In this document: piece by piece, positions 1 to 7,338 of the stretch
How positions within the stretch are numbered: position 1 is the first letter of the stretch
Layout: each line of letters begins with the position of its first letter
NCBI GenBank assembly: GCA_945879625.1
Contig: CAMCVA010000002.1
Coordinates: 1 to 64,000 of the forward strand
From: Flavobacterium psychrophilum
Lineage (GTDB): Bacteria; Bacteroidota; Bacteroidia; Flavobacteriales; Flavobacteriaceae
DNA: 64,000 nucleotides
Direction of reading: 5' to 3'
Made by a program: the position numbers and the translations under genes
The notes under the pieces: generated by a model
Told to the model about the DNA's origin: nothing
Seen by the model: only the letters and a program-made list of their open reading frames with translations
Databases searched by the model: none

Positions 1-1646
1 GTTCCGTTTGCTCCGGCTGGACCCGTTAAGCCAACAGGGCCTTGAGCACCGGTAGCGCCGGTCAAACCTTGAGGTCCAGTTGCTCCTGTTAATCCTTGAA
101 TACCTTGCGGACCTTGTGGGCCAACGGCACCATCAATTCCATTTGTTCCATTTGCTCCAGAAGGACCAGTTAGTCCAATTGGACCTTGAGAACCAGTAGC
201 TCCTGTTAATCCTTGAATACCTTGCGGACCTTGTGGGCCAACTGCGCCGTCAATTCCATTTGTTCCATTTGCTCCAGAAGGACCAGTTAGTCCAATTGGA
301 CCTTGAGCACCAGTAGCTCCAGTAAGTCCTTGAATTCCCTGCGGACCTTGAGGGCCTTGAGGGCCAACTGCACCGTCGATACCATTTGTTCCATTTGCAC
401 CAGCTGGACCGGTTAAACCTATTGGACCTTGAGAACCAGTAGCTCCTGTAAGTCCTTGTATTCCCTGTGGGCCAACTGCACCGTCAACCCCATTCGCTCC
501 GTTTGCTCCAGCTGGACCTGTTAAGCCAATCGGACCTTGAGCGCCTGTAGCTCCTGTCAAACCTTGTGGGCCAACTGCGCCGTCAACTCCATTCGTGCCG
601 TTTGTGCCGGCAGGACCTGTTAATCCAATTGGGCCCTGAGCGCCGGTAGCTCCAGTTAATCCTTGAATACCTTGCGGACCAACTGCACCATCAATTCCAT
701 TCGTTCCGTTTATTCCGTTTGCTCCAGCAGAACCGGTTAAGCCAATTGGGCCTTGAGCGCCTGTAGCTCCTGTCAAACCTTGCGGACCTTGTGGACCAAC
801 TGCGCCGTCAACTCCATTTATTCCATCTGCTCCGGCAGGACCGGTTAAGCCAATCGTGCCTTGTTCACCTTGAATTCCTTGTTGACCAACGGCACCATCA
901 ATTCCATTCGTTCCGTTTATTCCATTTGTACCAGCAAGCCCTTGTGCGCCTGCAGCACCTTGTATGCCTTGCGGTCCAGTTGCTCCAGCTACACCGGGAA
1001 TTCCTTGTATTCCTTGTGCGCCTATAGCTCCGTTGCAAATGTATTTGGTTAAACCCGTTGTGATTTCTCCGGGTTCTAAAGTCCCATTATTATTTTGATC
1101 GATACCAAATTCCAATTTCACGCCACCTGTAGCGCAGTTGGTTCCTGCAGCTTCTACCGTTGTGACAACCAAGGTGTTATCCCCGTCATCCCCGTCTTGA
1201 CCAGCAGGGCCAGGCGTTCCTGAGTTAGCAGCAAACAAAGCATAAGGAACGGTAGTAAATGGTTGGTCACTAATTTCTTGAAAATTGCTACACAACGCTC
1301 TTAAATCAACTTCAACTTTCATATTCATTGGTCCATTGCCCCATGTGATATCAGAAAAAGTTCCAGCACTTCCTCCCACAGGATTTCCATTACCAATTAC
1401 CAAATTAACCATACCAAATTCATCGGTAGTTGTAGTTTGAGTTTCTTGATATTCAAGAGCAGTTCCTGAATAGATATTGAATTTAATGCAAATGTTTTTA
1501 TTCGCAAGAGGCGCTCTTTGGTTGTTGTATCCTGGGATGTTTTGTCCTGCAGGATTTAATATCACGGCTTGATATGTTATACCGTTGGTTTGTGCAAAAA
1601 AGGTTGTGCTACTTAGTACTACTAGGAGTGTGAGTAATTTTTTCAT
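1..1646 (-). CDS. collagen-like Gly-X-Y repeat surface protein (C-terminus outside window)
   Basis: Reads on the minus strand from ATG at 1646 and is still open at the window edge, so at least 548 residues are present. It begins with a signal peptide (MKKLLTLLVVLSS then TTFFAQ). About 160 residues of a non-repetitive N-terminal domain follow, typical of Bacteroidota collagen-like proteins, with phrases such as ITYQAVILN and VPYALFA. From about residue 200 the chain is Gly-X-Y triplets (GPQGIQG, GATGAQG, GPIGLTG, GTNGIDG). Its ATG shares one base with the TAA of the upstream gene (TAATG), so translation is probably coupled. Such proteins are expected at the cell surface as triple-helical stalks or adhesins; that role is inferred. 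Confident in family, unsure of function. Confidence 0.88.
   Translation of the reverse strand, partial: MKKLLTLLVVLSSTTFFAQTNGITYQAVILNPAGQNIPGYNNQRAPLANKNICIKFNIYSGTALEYQETQTTTTDEFGMVNLVIGNGNPVGGSAGTFSDITWGNGPMNMKVEVDLRALCSNFQEISDQPFTTVPYALFAANSGTPGPAGQDGDDGDNTLVVTTVEAAGTNCATGGVKLEFGIDQNNNGTLEPGEITTGLTKYICNGAIGAQGIQGIPGVAGATGPQGIQGAAGAQGLAGTNGINGTNGIDGAVGQQGIQGEQGTIGLTGPAGADGINGVDGAVGPQGPQGLTGATGAQGPIGLTGSAGANGINGTNGIDGAVGPQGIQGLTGATGAQGPIGLTGPAGTNGTNGVDGAVGPQGLTGATGAQGPIGLTGPAGANGANGVDGAVGPQGIQGLTGATGSQGPIGLTGPAGANGTNGIDGAVGPQGPQGPQGIQGLTGATGAQGPIGLTGPSGANGTNGIDGAVGPQGPQGIQGLTGATGSQGPIGLTGPSGANGTNGIDGAVGPQGPQGIQGLTGATGPQGLTGATGAQGPVGLTGPAGANG
170..870 (-). repeat. tandem repeats of about 100-126 bp encoding Gly-X-Y blocks
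   Basis: Within the collagen-like gene a block encoding roughly GPIGLTG-PAG-NGTNGIDGAVG is repeated. The recognisable anchor (CCAATTGGACCTTGAG and close variants, plus strand) starts at 175, 292, 418, 526, 625, 742 and 850. The spacings are 117, 126, 108, 99, 117 and 108 bp. Every spacing is a multiple of 9, so units differ by whole Gly-X-Y triplets. The array probably continues left of the window. Confidence 0.85.
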
Positions 1647-2257
1647 TATCGTAATTTTAGGTGTAGTCCAAATTGAAGTTGGTTGGTGGTAAAGTCTAGT
1701 TTTTCGGGCGAGCTATTGGTTAGGTTATAGCTTTTTTGGTAGGCATAACCAATACTCAAATAAAGGTCGTTGTCAATTTGATAAGCGGCTTGCAAGCCCA
1801 GTTTGGGGGCTACCCATAGTCCGGAGAATTCTTTTTGGGAAGTCAGGTTTATATAATAGCCATTAATATCTTGTTTGCCATAAATTAAACTAGACAAGCC
1901 CAAACCTCCATTGGCCGCGACTTCAAATCCATTGGTATTTACAAACGCAATCGAAAAAGTGTTTTGCACGCCCAAGTATTGCGTGTTCCAAGCATAGGAA
2001 TTGGCCGCATCTCCTCCCATGGCATTGTGCTCATTGAGTGCTAAGCCTACCGCGTATTTTAGTTTTTCGTTGTTTAAAGTCATCACATATCCCAACTCAT
2101 AAAATTCGCCACTTCCAGCTAATAAGCTAGGTGCGTTTCCCGTGTCGCTCTTGTAATTGTAGGTAGTATAATTTTTTCCGGTTTTCAGATACATTTCTTG
2201 GGCATAGGCCATAGAAAACCCTAAGAGCATACAAATGCCAAGTGCTAATTTTTTCAT
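1646..2257 (-). CDS. exported beta-rich protein, probably an outer-membrane barrel
   Basis: A 203-residue protein with a clear signal peptide (MKKLALGICMLLGFSMAYAQ). The rest alternates polar and hydrophobic residues in short strands. It ends in a strand-like segment (LQFGLHLKLR), as expected of a small outer-membrane barrel. It is the middle gene of a coupled trio: its ATG overlaps the stop of the T9SS gene (ATGA) and its TAA overlaps the ATG of the collagen-like gene. This suggests it helps place or anchor the collagen-like protein, which is inference only. I do not recognise a named family. Confidence 0.8.
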   Translation of the reverse strand: MKKLALGICMLLGFSMAYAQEMYLKTGKNYTTYNYKSDTGNAPSLLAGSGEFYELGYVMTLNNEKLKYAVGLALNEHNAMGGDAANSYAWNTQYLGVQNTFSIAFVNTNGFEVAANGGLGLSSLIYGKQDINGYYINLTSQKEFSGLWVAPKLGLQAAYQIDNDLYLSIGYAYQKSYNLTNSSPEKLDFTTNQLQFGLHLKLR

Positions 2258-2733
2258 TCGTGTTTGAGTATTTGAGTGTAATAACTGTAATTAGAAGTAG
2301 TGAGGTGTACTAGGTAATTGCTGGCGGCTAGATTGGGTAAATTAACTGTGAGTAAAGTGCCTTCTACTTGTTGTGAAGTGCTAAAGACCAAGCGACCACG
2401 TACATCAAAAAGTTCAATTAAAATTTTATCGGTTATGGCTTGCGAAAAGGAGAAATTTACCACATCTACAAATGGATTGGGATAGGTGGTAGTTGTAATG
2501 GTGTTGGCTGCATTTCCATTGATGTAGTTGCCCCACATGCTTTGTTGAAATCCTTGTCCGTAGGTTTTTCCATCACGGGTGTAATTCCCAATTACACTTT
2601 GTTGGCCAATGGTTTGACTCACATAAGTTCCGTTGGCCAATACCGTCGATTTTCCTTGCGCTGAGAGCATTTGGTGGTGGAGTTGCTGGGCGTAAATAGT
2701 GCTTCCCAACAGAAGTATGAAGATATATTTCAT
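2254..2733 (-). CDS. short secreted protein with T9SS type A sorting domain
   Basis: A 159-residue protein. I place the start at 2733 (MKYIFILLLGSTIYAQ), which gives a signal peptide directly after the coding-like region begins; the frame is open further upstream to 3069, but that part lies in repeats. After about 55 residues containing TIGQQSVIGNY, the remaining 80 residues form a complete T9SS C-terminal domain: YPNPFVD, then IELFDVRGRLV, and a final strand LVHLTTSNYSYYTQILKHE. This signal directs export through the type IX secretion system and attachment to the surface. The protein is nearly all sorting domain, so it may be a small surface factor serving the downstream genes. Coupled to the next gene by ATGA. 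Confidence 0.85.
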   Translation of the reverse strand: MKYIFILLLGSTIYAQQLHHQMLSAQGKSTVLANGTYVSQTIGQQSVIGNYTRDGKTYGQGFQQSMWGNYINGNAANTITTTTYPNPFVDVVNFSFSQAITDKILIELFDVRGRLVFSTSQQVEGTLLTVNLPNLAASNYLVHLTTSNYSYYTQILKHE

Positions 2734-2745
2734 GAATTTTTTTAA

Positions 2746-2753
2746 CAAATATA
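2746..2753 (-). promoter_or_regulatory. -7 element TATATTTG for the T9SS/collagen-like operon
   Basis: On the minus strand TATATTTG matches the Bacteroidota -7 consensus TAnnTTTG and lies 12 nt before the ATG at 2733, so the leader is very short. No good TTTG was found at the usual -33 distance. Its position supports the 2733 start. Confidence 0.5.
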
Positions 2754-2916
2754 AAAAAACAAAGTTAGTATGGAATATTGCATAAATAAGCACTAAAATG
2801 CTGTAAGAATAAAAAGATGTTGATTTTTTAACAACAAATCGATCAATACCATTAAAAAATGGTGGTGAGTTTTTCTTAGAACAACCGCTACTTTTTTTAT
2901 TCTCGGTTCTTGGACT

Positions 2917-3119
2917 AGATGATTTAAAGATTGAAAAATTAAAGGATTTAAAGATTTCGTCTTGAAGAGACCATTTGGAATTTTTATTTTTCGTGCATTC
3001 GTGGCAAAACTCCCAACTTCCAACTTCCAACTCTTTGTTAGCAGCCGTTCTTAGTATATCCCAAGACATTTGACTTTAAGACATTAGACTTTATGACTTT
3101 ACAACTTTCGACTCATCTC
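2917..3119. repeat. intergenic block of 7- and 8-nt periodic arrays
   Basis: This gene-free stretch holds several short-period arrays. At 2917-2956 five 8-nt words in register all end in ATT (AGATGATT, TAAAGATT, GAAAAATT, AAAGGATT, TAAAGATT). At 3008-3035 four 7-nt words begin AACT (AACTCCC, AACTTCC twice, AACTCTT). At 3065-3116 words begin GAC or AAC with spacing 7, 8, 7, 8, 8 and 7 nt. The last array reaches to within 4 nt of the stop codon of the DUF6646 gene at 3120. The rest of 2734-3119 shows no gene. Confidence 0.7.
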
Positions 3120-3617
3120 CTACAAATTAAACGAAGCCCCAATGTTGGTGTAAAATTGGTTATTAAAATAAGTGTAGTTTTCTACCGTGCGTCTGTAGTA
3201 TTTTATCGGCAACCCTGCTTCAGCATATACTCCAAATCCCGAGGAGAAAAACCAACGAAATCCCAAATGGCCCCCAAAATTTTTTAAGCTCAAATCCAAT
3301 CCGGGATAAACATCCATTTTGGGTTTAAGGCCCAACACATCGCCAATATTGGCATTGAATCGTGCTTTGATGTCCATTAAATCTTTGGCATAGGGCTTAC
3401 TTCCGCCCAAATAATTATTGGTAGACAATAAAAAAGTGCCGGCAAGACCTACCGAGATGTTTTCGGCCAAACCTTTATCAATTGATGCATGAATCCCATT
3501 GGCATGCTCTTGCATATTGAATCCTACTTGAAACTTCATGTCTTTTTTTCCTCTAAAAGCCTGTGCGTTGGATAAAAAACTCAAACAAAGGAACACCAAA
3601 ACAATACTTTTTTTCAT
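3120..3617 (-). CDS. DUF6646-type exported protein
   Basis: A 165-residue protein with a signal peptide (MKKSIVLVFLCLSFLSNAQA). It has a Gly- and aromatic-rich barrel-like body containing DIKARFNANIGDVL, MDVYPGLDLSLKNFGGHLGFRWFF and FGVYAEAGLPI, and ends GASFNL. The pattern and length match what I recall of DUF6646, a family of flavobacterial outer-membrane-type proteins of unknown function. The body suggests a small beta-barrel or porin-like fold. It stands alone, with periodic repeats directly downstream and the phosphoesterase gene 32 bp upstream. The family name is from memory; the exported barrel reading is stronger. Confidence 0.75.
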   Translation of the reverse strand: MKKSIVLVFLCLSFLSNAQAFRGKKDMKFQVGFNMQEHANGIHASIDKGLAENISVGLAGTFLLSTNNYLGGSKPYAKDLMDIKARFNANIGDVLGLKPKMDVYPGLDLSLKNFGGHLGFRWFFSSGFGVYAEAGLPIKYYRRTVENYTYFNNQFYTNIGASFNL

Positions 3618-3649
3618 GATAATTTATTTTTTTAAAATAAGAACTGAGT

Positions 3650-4375
3650 TTAATTTCTGCCTTTTTCTGTCGGGTACAAACTGGGCAAGGGCTCGCTTTG
3701 CCAATAGCGTTTAGAATCTACATCCATGAGCGTCAAGGGGCCTTTAAAAGCAGCGCCTGTGTCTACGTTCCAGATGCTGGCCATTTGCACCGGAGTGGTT
3801 TGGCCCAAGCGGGTTACGGGCGTGTGTCCGAGGTATATTTCAGTATAATGGGTGAGTCGTTTGGGATAGGCCCAATGTCCGGGAACGATGGTTTTATCTA
3901 GTCCCACCGCCATTTCCCAGAGGGTGCGGTCCCAATATACTAATTTAGGAAAGTGTTCGTAGGTTACGCCATTCATGTTGGTAAATCCGGCGTGCACAAA
4001 CAAACGGTTCTTTTCGTCCAGGTAATAATTTTGGAGGGTTTTTAAAAATGCAAGGTGCTTTTGTTTAGTTTCAAGTGAGACCAACTCATAGGCCAATAGG
4101 GTTGAAGCTCCACCGTGTTCTTGCCAAAGATCATTGTTTTGACTGCCTTCCAGGTATTCGCAGAGCAATTCATCGTGATTGCCTCGAATAAAAACACAGG
4201 TAAAACGGCGGTCTAATTCGATCAAAAAATCAAGTACTTGTGGCGACTGACTCCAGCCATCTACATAATCGCCTAGAAAAATAAGCCGATCATTTGGGGT
4301 AGCCGCAGCCCGTTCCAAAACCTGGTGTAAGGCCCGTAAACCCCCGTGAATATCGCCTATAACAAGTGTTCGCAT
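3650..4375 (-). CDS. metallophosphoesterase (serine/threonine phosphatase-like)
   Basis: The start is placed at 4375 (MRTLVIGDIHGG), because the catalytic first strand normally begins within a few residues of the start; a longer frame to 4396 adds seven unlikely residues. The calcineurin-type motifs appear in order: GDIHGG near residue 7, GDYVDGW near 35, GNHDE near 64, then a late GHTP near 180. These bind the two metal ions. The 241-residue length fits the bacterial PrpA/ApaH-like class. It probably dephosphorylates proteins or small nucleotides in the cytoplasm; the substrate cannot be read. It is transcribed away from the protease operon starting at 4541. Confidence 0.88.
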   Translation of the reverse strand: MRTLVIGDIHGGLRALHQVLERAAATPNDRLIFLGDYVDGWSQSPQVLDFLIELDRRFTCVFIRGNHDELLCEYLEGSQNNDLWQEHGGASTLLAYELVSLETKQKHLAFLKTLQNYYLDEKNRLFVHAGFTNMNGVTYEHFPKLVYWDRTLWEMAVGLDKTIVPGHWAYPKRLTHYTEIYLGHTPVTRLGQTTPVQMASIWNVDTGAAFKGPLTLMDVDSKRYWQSEPLPSLYPTEKGRN

Positions 4376-4419
4376 GCCTAATTTTGTCTCACACAATAAT
4401 AGGTAAAATAGTTAGAACT

Positions 4420-4476
4420 TTTAACATTTATTACATAAAATCTGCAACACTACCAGAACCTTGCACCCTACTTTTA
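4420..4476 (+). promoter_or_regulatory. promoter with 27-bp box shared with the 18003 gene
   Basis: A box at 4420-4446 (TTTAACATTTA followed by T, then TACATAAAATCTGCA) is identical but for one base to 17920-17946. In both places the -7-like TACTTTT begins exactly 22 nt after the box (4469 here, reading TACTTTTA). No TTTG occurs at the normal -33 distance, so the box may bind an activator. It is 65 nt upstream of the ATG at 4541. Confidence 0.6.
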
Positions 4477-4540
4477 CCCTATTGAATTTCTCGAGATTTT
4501 CGTTCTTATTTTATTGTACCATTTAAACTTTTTACACACC

Positions 4541-4930
4541 ATGAAAAAACTATTTATTCCATTATTTGCCTCAATCCTCATCGGATTTTCTGCTCAAGCC
4601 CAACTTTCAAAAATTGATTTAGAAAAACAATTTGGGCCGCTCGTCAATCAAGAAGTTCCTGCGTCGCTTCAGCCTAAACAAACCTCAGCTTTTGAACAAG
4701 TGCTGCCTGTTTACGGTAAAAATGGCGGCAAAATTGTGCTCGTCGTAAACGAATACGGCATTAAAAATTTCTACACCTCCAAAGGCGTGGTGGCCAATTC
4801 AGCTGCAATGGCCCAATTGGAAACAAGGTTAAATGCCAGTTCAACCAACACCGATCGTTGTGGATTTTTCTGTTGGTTGGGACTAATAAGAGATCTCTTG
4901 ACCCTTATTATTGAAGTTTTTAACCCTTAA
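4541..4930 (+). CDS. small secreted protein with Cys-containing hydrophobic C-terminus
   Basis: A 129-residue protein starting MKKLFIPLFASILIGFSAQAQ, a clear signal peptide; the frame is open 27 nt upstream but the signal peptide fixes this start. The middle contains VYGKNGGKIVLVVNEYGIKNFY. The last 25 residues are unusual: a CxxxC pair (CGFFC) then a strongly hydrophobic helix (WLGLIRDLLTLIIEVFNP). It is the first gene of an operon with an aspartyl protease, so the tail could be a protease substrate or a membrane-inserting peptide; this is speculation. I recognise no family. Confidence 0.78.
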   Translation: MKKLFIPLFASILIGFSAQAQLSKIDLEKQFGPLVNQEVPASLQPKQTSAFEQVLPVYGKNGGKIVLVVNEYGIKNFYTSKGVVANSAAMAQLETRLNASSTNTDRCGFFCWLGLIRDLLTLIIEVFNP

Positions 4931-4938
4931 TTTATTTG

Positions 4939-4971
4939 GCGCTTTTGTTTGCCAAAAGCAGATAAAAGCGC
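4939..4971 (+). promoter_or_regulatory. two mutually exclusive hairpins between operon genes
   Basis: The gap between the small secreted protein and the protease can fold two ways. The inner stem is GCTTTTG (4941-4947) with CAAAAGC (4953-4959), loop 5 nt. The outer stem is GCGCTTTT (4939-4946) with AAAAGCGC (4964-4971), loop 17 nt. They share bases, so only one can form. There is no long T-run, so this is not a standard terminator; it could set expression ratio or mRNA processing. Confidence 0.4.
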
Positions 4972-4989
4972 TTTGTATTCTTCTCTATC

Positions 4990-6117
4990 ATGAAAAAACT
5001 AAACCTTTTCGTGCTGCTTGCTGCGTTGGTTTCGTGCCAAGCCATTTCTACCCTGAAAGACCAAAAAATTACACTGAGTACAGCAAAAGTTAGTGTTGAT
5101 CAATCGCAAAATCTGTGGCGTATTCCGGTGCAAATTCACCAAAAAATTATCCCTTTTGTGTTTGATACTGGCGCGATGTTCTCGGCTATTAATAATGCCG
5201 AATCAATCTGTCCAAAAGAACTAGAGTGCGCCATAAATTTTGGTTGGGTACTGGGTGCAGACCACAAAAAACAGCCGCAAAAATTGGTTGTAGTGGCCGC
5301 GAGTAGTCCGCTATTTGAAAGCGAAAACAAGGTGTTTGCAGCTCTAAAAACCGCGCAAAATCGCTGTGCAAAACCTGAAAATACGCTACAAGGAATATTG
5401 GGAATGGATTTGTTTTTTCACCAAGAAAAGCCGTTGGTTATGTCCTATTCAACCGGCAGCCTTATGCTTTTGGATCGCGTTGAATCTACCGCAGACTTAT
5501 TGAAGCAAGGCTATCAATTACTACCGAGTAAATTTAAAGGAAACGCAATTCTGGTTTCGGCACAAGTAGAAAACAAACAGGTTTGGTTTAAGCTAGACAG
5601 CGGATTTACCGGAACTAGCGCACTGCCCTATGCAAAAAAAAACCACTTTCAAAATCCCTTGAAAACGGTTTATGTAGGTTCGGCCTTTCAAACTGCATTG
5701 GGCCATACCCTGGGCAAAGAAGTGTTTTACAGCAAAATGCCCGTGATAATGGGGAGTTATTCTTTCCCGTTGCAATGTGTGGAATCGAGCACTTTAAAAG
5801 TTCCCGTACTGGGATTTAAATTTATGCAAGGCTTTGATTGGATTTTTGACTTCAAAAACAAACAACTTTTTGCCAAACGCAATGGGCTGCCTATACCGGA
5901 AAATTATTCAAACCTACCCGCCTATCGGGCAATAGCTGGCGATAAATTGCGCATCGGATTGAAGGCGGTAAACGCCAAATCCTTTCACCTGGGCGATGAG
6001 ATTGTGGCGGTAAACGGCGTGAAAGTTACCGATAAAAACTGCTGCGAATTCATACAGCTACTCAACTCCACCGCCAATTGGGGGCAACTGGAATTGTTGG
6101 TTTCATCAACAAAATAA
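4990..6117 (+). CDS. lipoprotein retropepsin-like aspartyl protease with PDZ domain
   Basis: A 375-residue protein. The N-terminus MKKLNLFVLLAALVSC ends in a lipobox, so it should be a lipoprotein. Two aspartyl protease motifs are visible: FVFDTG with the DTG at residues 59-61, and FKLDSG with the DSG at 203-205. One chain thus carries both lobes of the active site. From about residue 315 the sequence HLGDEIVAVNGVKV is typical of a PDZ domain, which would bind peptide C-termini. The family is the Bacteroidota aspartyl protease plus PDZ group. It lies 59 bp after the small secreted protein and 12 bp before a helical exported protein, so the three are likely co-transcribed. Substrate unknown. 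Confidence 0.85.
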   Translation: MKKLNLFVLLAALVSCQAISTLKDQKITLSTAKVSVDQSQNLWRIPVQIHQKIIPFVFDTGAMFSAINNAESICPKELECAINFGWVLGADHKKQPQKLVVVAASSPLFESENKVFAALKTAQNRCAKPENTLQGILGMDLFFHQEKPLVMSYSTGSLMLLDRVESTADLLKQGYQLLPSKFKGNAILVSAQVENKQVWFKLDSGFTGTSALPYAKKNHFQNPLKTVYVGSAFQTALGHTLGKEVFYSKMPVIMGSYSFPLQCVESSTLKVPVLGFKFMQGFDWIFDFKNKQLFAKRNGLPIPENYSNLPAYRAIAGDKLRIGLKAVNAKSFHLGDEIVAVNGVKVTDKNCCEFIQLLNSTANWGQLELLVSSTK

Positions 6118-6129
6118 CACAGAAGAGTT

Positions 6130-7260
6130 ATGAAAATCGTTGTCCTTTTTTGCTTAATCGGCATGCCGTGTTGCCAATGTTTTGGTAGGACAATGGAAGA
6201 CAATCCCAATGCGGTAATATGGGCGATGACCTGCGAAATCAAAACGGTGCGGCTGTTTTACGAGCAACAAATTCAGCTTCTGGAATTCCAAATGCGAGGG
6301 CATTTAGCTCAGTTGCAACAAGCCAATCAACCAAATGCGGTTGTAAACGAAATGGCCGCTTACCTGATTTCAAAAGAACAAATACAAGCGCTGCAGTTGG
6401 AGCAAAACAACGAAATCACCAAAATAAAATACCTGAAAGGGTTGCAGATTATCAAGTTATTGTACGAAAAAGTGCTGGGATTAGATCATCATTTTGCCTC
6501 GTCGCGCTCGTTTCAGGAGCTCAACAACATGGCCAATCCCAACCAGTACAAAGAGTTCATTAAATTTAAAGAAGTGGTTCAAGCCAAGCGAGAAAAGAAA
6601 TCCCTAGTTGATTTGCCGGCCTTACTGAGCGGCAACACCATTATTTCTGTGGTTCAGTCGGTGACCAATTTGGTTAATTCGAGTATTTCGAAAGAAGAAA
6701 AAGAGAAAGAATTGGCTGCGGTAGCTTGCTTGCTCGATTTTAGTCTGCGCATGCAAACCGACCTCAACACCATATATTTTGAGACGGCCTATTTGCAAAG
6801 CAGCAACCTAAAAATTAAGCAAGACATTGAAGTATTGTTCAAAGAATACACCAAGCCCATTGGCTACAGCAACAGCTTAGAAGGCTGCCGAACCAGTGAC
6901 GATTGGGAAGTGATTTCGCAAAAAACAGAAGAATACTTGCAAAAAATGAAGTCGAATTCGGGGGCAAAACAATACAAATTACAAATCAACATGGAGTTTC
7001 CGGTGGATCGTTTGTTGCAGTTTATTGCCCAATACAACAACTTTATAGACCAAGGTGCCAAACATTACGAGAAATTTAAAATCATCGTAAACAGTTACGA
7101 AAACGAGAAGCAGTGCGAAGTGCAATTGCCTGCCGAGTACAAGAAATTAAAATCCGATATCGATTTTGCCATCGAAAAATTTAACGTGGCCTACAAGCCG
7201 GTTGAAATCAATGGCACGAAGATGAAAGAAATTCTCTACGGATTAAACGAATTTGATTAG
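6130..7260 (+). CDS. exported alpha-helical protein of unknown function
   Basis: A 376-residue protein starting 12 bp after the protease gene. The first 20 residues (MKIVVLFCLIGMPCCQCFGR) look like a signal peptide with three cysteines. The rest is rich in Lys, Glu, Gln and Leu and predicted helical, with coiled-coil-like stretches (for example EQQIQLLEFQMRGHLAQLQQ and EIVNSYENEK-type segments near 310). It contains a single hydrophobic patch near residues 175-190 (GNTIISVVQSVTNLV). I recognise no family. Its position as last gene before a strong terminator makes it part of the protease operon, perhaps a scaffold or substrate. Confidence 0.75.
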   Translation: MKIVVLFCLIGMPCCQCFGRTMEDNPNAVIWAMTCEIKTVRLFYEQQIQLLEFQMRGHLAQLQQANQPNAVVNEMAAYLISKEQIQALQLEQNNEITKIKYLKGLQIIKLLYEKVLGLDHHFASSRSFQELNNMANPNQYKEFIKFKEVVQAKREKKSLVDLPALLSGNTIISVVQSVTNLVNSSISKEEKEKELAAVACLLDFSLRMQTDLNTIYFETAYLQSSNLKIKQDIEVLFKEYTKPIGYSNSLEGCRTSDDWEVISQKTEEYLQKMKSNSGAKQYKLQINMEFPVDRLLQFIAQYNNFIDQGAKHYEKFKIIVNSYENEKQCEVQLPAEYKKLKSDIDFAIEKFNVAYKPVEINGTKMKEILYGLNEFD

Positions 7261-7295
7261 TTGCTTGATCAAATATTTGTGTTCTTTGTGTTTTG

Positions 7296-7328
7296 AAGCG
7301 GCAATCGTTGGGGATTGCCGCTTTTTTT
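7296..7328 (+). terminator. intrinsic terminator of the protease operon
   Basis: A perfect stem GCGGCAATC (7298-7306) with GATTGCCGC (7313-7321), loop 6 nt, followed by seven T residues. The stem extends by two A:T pairs. It lies between convergent genes ending at 7260 and 7339. Confidence 0.9.
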
Positions 7329-7338
7329 GTGACAATAA

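Noticed and set aside
170-870. CRISPR-like or transposon repeats at the left end
   Set aside because: The repeats are coding, stay in frame and encode Gly-X-Y triplets.
791-1052. Plus-strand open frames rich in Leu, His and Gln opposite the collagen-like gene
   Set aside because: They are antisense frames produced by the Gly-X-Y repeat; the minus strand gives a signal peptide and regular triplets.
2734-3069. N-terminal extension of the T9SS protein up to 3069
   Set aside because: The extension runs through the periodic repeats, has no homology-like sequence and would bury the signal peptide; the -7 element at 2746 supports the start at 2733.
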